A stretch of DNA of 64,000 nt, taken from assembly GCF_900156095.1 (NCBI RefSeq), contig NZ_FTMJ01000001.1, positions 434,001-498,000 of the forward strand. The letters are read 5' to 3'. The translations under genes were made by a program, and so were the position numbers. This DNA comes from Aeromonas sp. RU39B (GTDB taxonomy: Bacteria; Pseudomonadota; Gammaproteobacteria; Enterobacterales; Aeromonadaceae). Under the pieces are notes generated by a model. That model was not told the DNA's origin, did not search any database, and saw nothing but the letters and a program-made list of their open reading frames with translations. Positions 59,201 to 64,000 of this stretch are shown here, piece by piece (within the stretch, counting starts at the first letter, position 1; each line of letters starts with the position of its first letter).

Positions 59201-59995
59201 ATGGACCAATCACTTCGATCACAATGTATTGCCGAGTTCATGGGGACCGGCTTGTTTATCTTTTTCGGTGCCAGTTGTCTGTGCGCCGTTAAATTAGCCG
59301 GCGCCAGCTTTGGCCTGTGGGAAATCTGTATTGTGTGGGGGCTGGGGATTGCCTTGGCAGTCTATTTGACTGCGGCCGTTTCCGGTGCACACCTCAACCC
59401 GGCAGTCACTATTGCCCTGTGGTTATTTGCCTGCTTTGATGGCAAGAAAGTCATACCCTATATCATTTCGCAAACGGCCGGTGCCTTTGGCGGTGCGCTG
59501 GTATGCTTTGTGATTTATTACAATCTGTTCGGTACTTATGAAACGGCCCACCAAATGGTGCGTGGGTCGCCGGAAAGTCTCTATCTGGCCAGTATATTCA
59601 GCACCTTCCCCAATGCGGATATTTCTGTTTGGCAGGCTGCATTGGTTGAGGTGATTATTACCTCGATATTAATGTGCCTTATCATGGCGCTGACTGACGA
59701 TGGCAACGGTGTCCCCAGAGGCCCGCTGGCCCCGCTGCTCATCGGTGTGCTGGTGGCCGTGATTGGTGCCGCCACGGGCCCGCTGACCGGCTTTGCCATG
59801 AATCCGGCCCGTGACTTTGGACCCAAGCTGTTTACCTTCCTGGCCGGTTGGGGCTCGGTGGCCATGACCGGAGCCCGCGATATTCCCTATTTTATCGTGC
59901 CGATTGTGGCACCGATTATCGGCGCTTGCCTCGGCGCGGCCTGCTACAAGATGTTGATTGGTAAAAATCTGCCCTGCAATGCCTGCAAGGTGTAA
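59201..59995 (+). CDS. pduF: Propanediol diffusion facilitator (aquaglyceroporin family)
   Basis: MIP-family channel of 264 residues, same as Salmonella PduF, admitting 1,2-propanediol. The two NPA boxes are SGAHLNPAVTIALW near residues 64-77 and GFAMNPARDFGPK near 197-209; the Asp after the second box is typical of glycerol-type channels. About six membrane segments. AAAAGGA precedes the ATG. Monocistronic with a strong terminator; divergent from pduA. Confidence 0.96.
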   Translation: MDQSLRSQCIAEFMGTGLFIFFGASCLCAVKLAGASFGLWEICIVWGLGIALAVYLTAAVSGAHLNPAVTIALWLFACFDGKKVIPYIISQTAGAFGGALVCFVIYYNLFGTYETAHQMVRGSPESLYLASIFSTFPNADISVWQAALVEVIITSILMCLIMALTDDGNGVPRGPLAPLLIGVLVAVIGAATGPLTGFAMNPARDFGPKLFTFLAGWGSVAMTGARDIPYFIVPIVAPIIGACLGAACYKMLIGKNLPCNACKV

Positions 59996-60024
59996 TCACA
60001 ATTCGCTCTTTCTTCCTCGTGAGC

Positions 60025-60055
60025 ACTGGCCATCCCGATGGGTGGCCAGTTTTTT
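60025..60055 (+). terminator. Intrinsic terminator after pduF
   Basis: ACTGGCCA (60025-60032) pairs with TGGCCAGT (60043-60050), extended inward by C-G pairs, followed by TTTTT. Separates pduF from cobO. Confidence 0.88.
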
Positions 60056-60130
60056 ACATGGGCAACCGATTCACCTTGTTGACGCCATCACGTTACACTG
60101 GTGCCACATTTTCCCGGGGGAACAGAGGCA

Positions 60131-60727
60131 ATGAGAAATCAGGAACGGCATCAGGCGCGTCAGCAGCGTCGCCAAGAAGCGGTGGCCGAGCGTGTGCGTC
60201 AAGCCACCGAAGAGCGGGGCCTGCTGCTGGTGATCACCGGCAACGGTAAAGGTAAATCGACCGCTGGCTTTGGCTGCGTGCTGCGGGCGGTGGGCCATCA
60301 GCAGAAATCGGTGGTGGCCCAGTTTGTCAAAAGCGACAAGTGGGATGACGGGGCGCGCCGGGTGCTGGAGCAGTGCGGCGTGCTGTTTGCTTTAATGGGC
60401 ACCGGGTTTACCTGGGATACCCAGAATTTCGATGCCGACAAGGCGGCTGCAGAAGCGTTATGGGAGAAAGTAGAAGGCTGGCTTCGTGACGAGAGCATCG
60501 ATTTGGTGATGCTCGATGAGCTCACCTACATGATCACCTATCGCTATCTCGATCTGGAGCGGGTTATGGCGGCTTTGCAGGGGAGACCTGCACATCAACA
60601 CGTCATCATCACCGGCCGTCAATGCCATCGCCAGTTGCGCGAACTCGCTGACACGGTAAGCGATATCGACAGCGTCAAACATGCCTTCGATGCCGGCATC
60701 AAGGTGCAAAAAGGGATCGATTACTAA
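60131..60727 (+). CDS. cobO: Corrinoid ATP adenosyltransferase (BtuR/CobO type)
   Basis: Adenosylates cob(I)yrinic acid a,c-diamide, needed before CbiP in the anaerobic pathway, and salvaged corrinoids; 198 residues. P-loop VITGNGKGKSTAGFGCVLRA (about 34-53) and LVMLDELTYMITYRYLD identify the family; an N-terminal charged helix covers residues 2-25. Called cobA or btuR in enterics. Chosen ATG has GAGG upstream. Unrelated in fold to PduO. Confidence 0.95.
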   Translation: MRNQERHQARQQRRQEAVAERVRQATEERGLLLVITGNGKGKSTAGFGCVLRAVGHQQKSVVAQFVKSDKWDDGARRVLEQCGVLFALMGTGFTWDTQNFDADKAAAEALWEKVEGWLRDESIDLVMLDELTYMITYRYLDLERVMAALQGRPAHQHVIITGRQCHRQLRELADTVSDIDSVKHAFDAGIKVQKGIDY

Positions 60728-60739
60728 GGCGTGACGGGG

Positions 60740-62605
60740 TCAACTCACCCGGTTGCGTCCTGCGTGTTTTGAGCGGTAGAGGCGGGTATCGGCATCATGG
60801 ATCCACTCGTCTATCGAGTGGAACTGTCGGGAAAACGCCGCTACCCCCACGCTGATGGTAAAACAGATCGCCTGCCCGTCATGCTCGAAGCGGTGCTGCG
60901 CTACCTGCTCGCGACAGCGATCCATGATCTTGACCGCCAACTCCCGTGTTGCACCCTTGAGCAGCACAATAAACTCCTCACCGCCAATGCGGGCGATGAT
61001 GTCGATATCGCGAAACTGGCCTTGTAGCAGGTGGGCTAACTCTTTGAGCACCAGGTCACCGACCAGATGGCCATACTCATCGTTAATCTGCTTAAAGTGA
61101 TCGATATCGAGCAGCGCCAGAGAGCTAGTGGGTAGATCTGACGATTCGTCTTCCAGATGGCTGAACAGCACATTGGCGTGTTCGAAAAAGCTGCTGCGAT
61201 TGGGTAATCCGGTCAAAAAGTCGTGCTCGGCATTAAAGCGCAGGGTGTTTTCGATAAGGCTGCGCTCATCTTCTAGGGTGCGGGCGTGGATCAGCGTACC
61301 CAGCGTGGTCACCAGCGGCGTGAGCAGAGCGATCAGCTCATCATCAAATCCGCCGGGGCGGTTGGCCAGCCCAATCATGCCGATCACCGAATCCTGATAA
61401 CGGATTGGAATGCCGAGAAACGAGGTCAGCGGCGGGTGGCCAGTCGGCATGCCGCGACTGGCAACATGTTGGGTCGGTTCGTTGGTACACACCTGAGTGT
61501 TGTGGGTGATGACATGGCCAAACAGGTTATCGAGATCGCGAAAAACCAATCCGCCCCGTTGCCGCTGCAACTCGTACCATTGACGGGTTTGCTCGTCCCA
61601 GCTGAGGTTGGTGATGCTTGGCACATGCAGCACCGGGCACGCCTCTTCCTGATGAACAATGCCGATAAAGCCGAATTCGCTGCCGGTGACCCTCAGCAGA
61701 GGGTTAAATATTTTGTCGCAGGCACAGGCCAGATCCCGATCGAGCAGAAAGCTATGGTGTGCGGTCAGCATAATATCGAGAATGGCGCGCTGATCGCTGG
61801 CGATGATCTCCAGTTTGACATTGTGGGTGATGTCGTAGGCGTATTTGATCACCTTGCGCACCACCCCATCGCCGTCCAGCACCGGGTTGTAGGAGGCCTG
61901 GATCCAGAATGGGTGACCTTGCTTACCCAGCCGGCGAAAGCGGCCGCTGACCAGCTCGCCGCGGCGCAAGGTTTCCCAAAATTGCTGATAGTGTGGCGAG
62001 TCAGCAAAAGAGGGTTCGCACAGTAGTCGGTGTGGTTTGCCGATCAGTTCATGGCGTTCATAGCCGGTCAGCTGGCAGTAGTTGCTGTTGGCATCCAGCA
62101 CGGTGCCATCAAGGCTGAATTCGATCACCGCCTGGGAGCGATAGAGCGCGCTAAGACGCGATTGCTGCGCGGCCTGCTCGTTACGGCTTTGGGTGATGTC
62201 CAGCGCCAGCTTGATCACGCCGAGCAACCTCCCTTGCGGATCGGTGATTGGCGTATAAGAGGCGTGGATCCACACCTCTTTACCGCCCTTGCCAATTCGC
62301 TTGAACTCACCAGACTCGAGGCGTCCGGCCAGCACCTCCTGCCAGAAGCCATTGTGCTGTGCCCGATCGGCGGGCGTTAGCAGCATAGTGTGCGGTGCGC
62401 CGATCAACGCCTCTTTGCTATAGCCGACAAATGAGCAAAAGAGCTCGTTAGCCAGCACAATCGTGCCTTCAAGATCGAATTCAACTATGCCGTAGGCGCG
62501 ATCGAGGGCAACGAGTTTGGCCTGAGCATCATAGCCCAGCAGATCGGGGATCCGGGTGCGATTGGCCTGTAACATGGCACTCCATCGGGTAGTCACATCT
62601 CCCAT
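60740..62605 (-). CDS. PAS-PAS-GAF-GGDEF diguanylate cyclase
   Basis: Soluble sensor of 621 residues predicted to make c-di-GMP. Two similar PAS domains (about 30-140 and 150-262; GIVEFDLEGTIVLANELFCS and AVIEFSLDGTVLDANSNYCQ), a GAF domain (about 275-420) and a GGDEF domain (about 450-620) with active-site GGEEF at 541-545. An RxxD inhibitory site (RDID, 532-535) lies five residues upstream, implying product feedback. No membrane segment. Converges with cobO. Confidence 0.9.
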   Translation of the reverse strand: MGDVTTRWSAMLQANRTRIPDLLGYDAQAKLVALDRAYGIVEFDLEGTIVLANELFCSFVGYSKEALIGAPHTMLLTPADRAQHNGFWQEVLAGRLESGEFKRIGKGGKEVWIHASYTPITDPQGRLLGVIKLALDITQSRNEQAAQQSRLSALYRSQAVIEFSLDGTVLDANSNYCQLTGYERHELIGKPHRLLCEPSFADSPHYQQFWETLRRGELVSGRFRRLGKQGHPFWIQASYNPVLDGDGVVRKVIKYAYDITHNVKLEIIASDQRAILDIMLTAHHSFLLDRDLACACDKIFNPLLRVTGSEFGFIGIVHQEEACPVLHVPSITNLSWDEQTRQWYELQRQRGGLVFRDLDNLFGHVITHNTQVCTNEPTQHVASRGMPTGHPPLTSFLGIPIRYQDSVIGMIGLANRPGGFDDELIALLTPLVTTLGTLIHARTLEDERSLIENTLRFNAEHDFLTGLPNRSSFFEHANVLFSHLEDESSDLPTSSLALLDIDHFKQINDEYGHLVGDLVLKELAHLLQGQFRDIDIIARIGGEEFIVLLKGATRELAVKIMDRCREQVAQHRFEHDGQAICFTISVGVAAFSRQFHSIDEWIHDADTRLYRSKHAGRNRVS

Positions 62606-62904
62606 TAGGTATAGCCATGATTAATCGGTAATACATCCGGATCTGATACAAACAAAATTGCCCTCAGCCCAGCGGGATGATGGTCTTGCTGTGGGGCGTA
62701 AATGGCCGACTGCCGCGCCCCATTTATTATCAATAAGCAATCATGCCTCTTAATTGATTAATCCCACTCATAAGTTCTATCAATCCGAGCCGGCTAATCA
62801 GCGCTCGATTTGGGCGATAAAGTAACCGCCATCACGCTTGCCGGTGGCAAGTCCCTCTATCGCTTTGGCATGAATCGTCCGGGCGCTTTTTATCGGAACT
62901 CCTT
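62606..62904. promoter_or_regulatory. Divergent intergenic region, GGDEF gene / MFS gene
   Basis: 299 bp containing the promoters of both neighbours. An A/T-rich stretch (62727-62775) with TTAATTGATTAA could hold a -10 or regulator site for the MFS gene. No TetR or LysR-type gene is adjacent and no operator could be assigned. Confidence 0.35.
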
Positions 62905-64000
62905 ATGAATGCACTCAACCGTTCGGGCTTTAGTGCCCAGCAGTGGCGGGTATTGACCGTGATATTGGTCAGCTATCTGGTCATCTTGCTCGATACCTCC
63001 ATCGTGATTACCGGTTTGCCCGAGATCCGCCAATCGCTGGGTTTTAGCGTGACCGGCCTCTCCTGGGTGCAAAATATTTACACCCTCTGCTTTGGCGGGC
63101 TGCTGATGCTGGGGGCGCGATTGGGCGATCTGCTGGGACGCAAACGCATGTACCTGCTCGGGCTGGCGTTGTTTGTGCTGGCCTCGCTGCTCATTGGCGC
63201 GGCCCAAAGCCCACAGTGGTTGCTGGCTGCCCGCGCCTTGCAAGGCATCGGGGCCGCTATTTTGGCGCCATCCACCCTGGCGCTGCTTTCCATCAATTTC
63301 TCAGAGGGACATGAGCGTACCCGGGCGCTGGCCTATTACGCAGCCACGGCAGGGATTGGCGCGACGTTGGGTCTGGTGCTGGGTGGGCTCTTTGCTGGCT
63401 GGCTCTCCTGGCGGGTGGGATTTTTTATCAATGTGCCGATTGGTATCGCCCTGCTGCTGACCTCGCGTTCGCTGCTGGTAGAGAGTGAACGCCACCGCGG
63501 CGCCTTCGATCTGCCCGGTGCGGTGCTTTCGACCGTCGGCACGGCGGCGCTGGTCTATGGCATCGAGCACGCCGCGACCGCAGGCTGGCAGGACAGTCAG
63601 ACGCTGATTGCTGCGGCGAGCGGTGTGGCTCTGCTGGTATTGTTTGTGCTGGTCGAGCGGCGCAGCGCCCAGCCATTGCTGCCGCTTCGGCTGTTTAATA
63701 GCCGCGAGCGGGTGGGGGCGTACCTTGGCCGGATGCTGTTTCTTGGCGCCATGGTCAGCTTCTTTTTCTTTACCACCCAATTTATGCAAAACGTACTGGG
63801 CATGACGCCGGTGCAGGCCGGGATCGGGTTTATTCCGTTCACTGTGCCCACCTTTTTCTCCTCCATCATGGTGCCGAGATTAACGCGCCGTCTGGGTAAC
63901 AGCGGCGTGTTGTTGCTGGCTCTGTTGCTGCTGGCGATCGGGATGTACCTACTCAGCCACTTAACCGCCGATGCTAAATATCTCTCGGGTCTGGCCTGGC
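62905..64000 (+). CDS. MFS transporter, DHA2 (EmrB/QacA-like) family, 3' end beyond window
   Basis: Inner-membrane proton-coupled exporter; 365 residues visible of a protein usually 450-500 long. The DHA2 hallmarks are present: LLDTSIVITGLPEIRQSLGF in the first helix region, the loop motif GARLGDLLGRKRMYLLG, and ARALQGIGAAILAPSTLALL. About ten membrane segments are in view. Likely multidrug efflux, but substrate cannot be deduced and no membrane-fusion partner is visible upstream. Confidence 0.85.
   Translation, partial: MNALNRSGFSAQQWRVLTVILVSYLVILLDTSIVITGLPEIRQSLGFSVTGLSWVQNIYTLCFGGLLMLGARLGDLLGRKRMYLLGLALFVLASLLIGAAQSPQWLLAARALQGIGAAILAPSTLALLSINFSEGHERTRALAYYAATAGIGATLGLVLGGLFAGWLSWRVGFFINVPIGIALLLTSRSLLVESERHRGAFDLPGAVLSTVGTAALVYGIEHAATAGWQDSQTLIAAASGVALLVLFVLVERRSAQPLLPLRLFNSRERVGAYLGRMLFLGAMVSFFFFTTQFMQNVLGMTPVQAGIGFIPFTVPTFFSSIMVPRLTRRLGNSGVLLLALLLLAIGMYLLSHLTADAKYLSGLAW

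Overview
The window looks like chromosomal DNA of a GC-rich (about 60% by eye) facultatively anaerobic gammaproteobacterium. A Vibrio/Aeromonas-type mix of genes (CSS-motif EAL protein, PAS-GGDEF protein, CRP and Fur sites, enterobacterial-type cob and pdu operons) makes Aeromonas or a close relative my preferred guess, but no rRNA or other taxonomic marker is present. No tRNA, insertion sequence, CRISPR array or phage gene was seen.

Layout. 1-2.9 kb: a Fur-box-preceded iron-chelate ABC importer on the minus strand (ATPase cut by the window edge, FecCD permease, binding protein). 3.0-5.8 kb: a glucose-family PTS EIICB and a MalI-like LacI-family regulator, preceded by a perfect CRP site and two MalI-like operators. 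5.8-14.1 kb: a D-xylose island, xylBA divergent from xylFGH-xylR. 14.1-18.7 kb: a small membrane-anchored unknown protein, a flavin reductase, a CSS-EAL c-di-GMP phosphodiesterase and trifunctional siroheme synthase cysG.

19.1-37.4 kb: pocR and a complete anaerobic cobalamin operon on the plus strand, in the Salmonella order cbiABCDETFGHJKLMNQOP-cobUST, with the ECF cobalt importer cbiMNQO embedded. It is preceded by a PocR-type promoter, a cobalamin riboswitch and an intrinsic terminator with a mutually exclusive antiterminator. 37.4-39.4 kb: a HAD phosphatase, an XRE-cupin regulator and a free-standing B3/B4-domain protein sit at the junction.

39.4-58.6 kb: a full propanediol-utilisation microcompartment operon on the minus strand, pduABCDEGHJKLMNOPQSTUVW, followed by a SUMT gene (cobA), cobD and pduX, which feed cobalamin synthesis. 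Divergent from it is pduF (59.2 kb), then cobO/btuR. 60.7-64.0 kb: a PAS-PAS-GAF-GGDEF protein and the start of a DHA2-type MFS exporter.

The cob and pdu blocks form one metabolic unit: PduF admits 1,2-propanediol (glycerol also possible), the B12-dependent dehydratase PduCDE converts it to propionaldehyde inside the shell, PduP/PduQ/PduL/PduW complete disproportionation, and cbi/cob genes plus cobA, cobD, pduX, pduO and cobO make and adenosylate the cofactor. The most notable non-coding observation is that the cob and pdu promoters share an almost identical architecture: two T-tract boxes 32 bp apart, the second overlapping -35, then exactly 13 bp to a TATAGT -10. A related arrangement precedes pduF. 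I propose these as the PocR sites. Compared with Salmonella, pocR and pduF have been separated and the cob and pdu operons run towards each other instead of apart.
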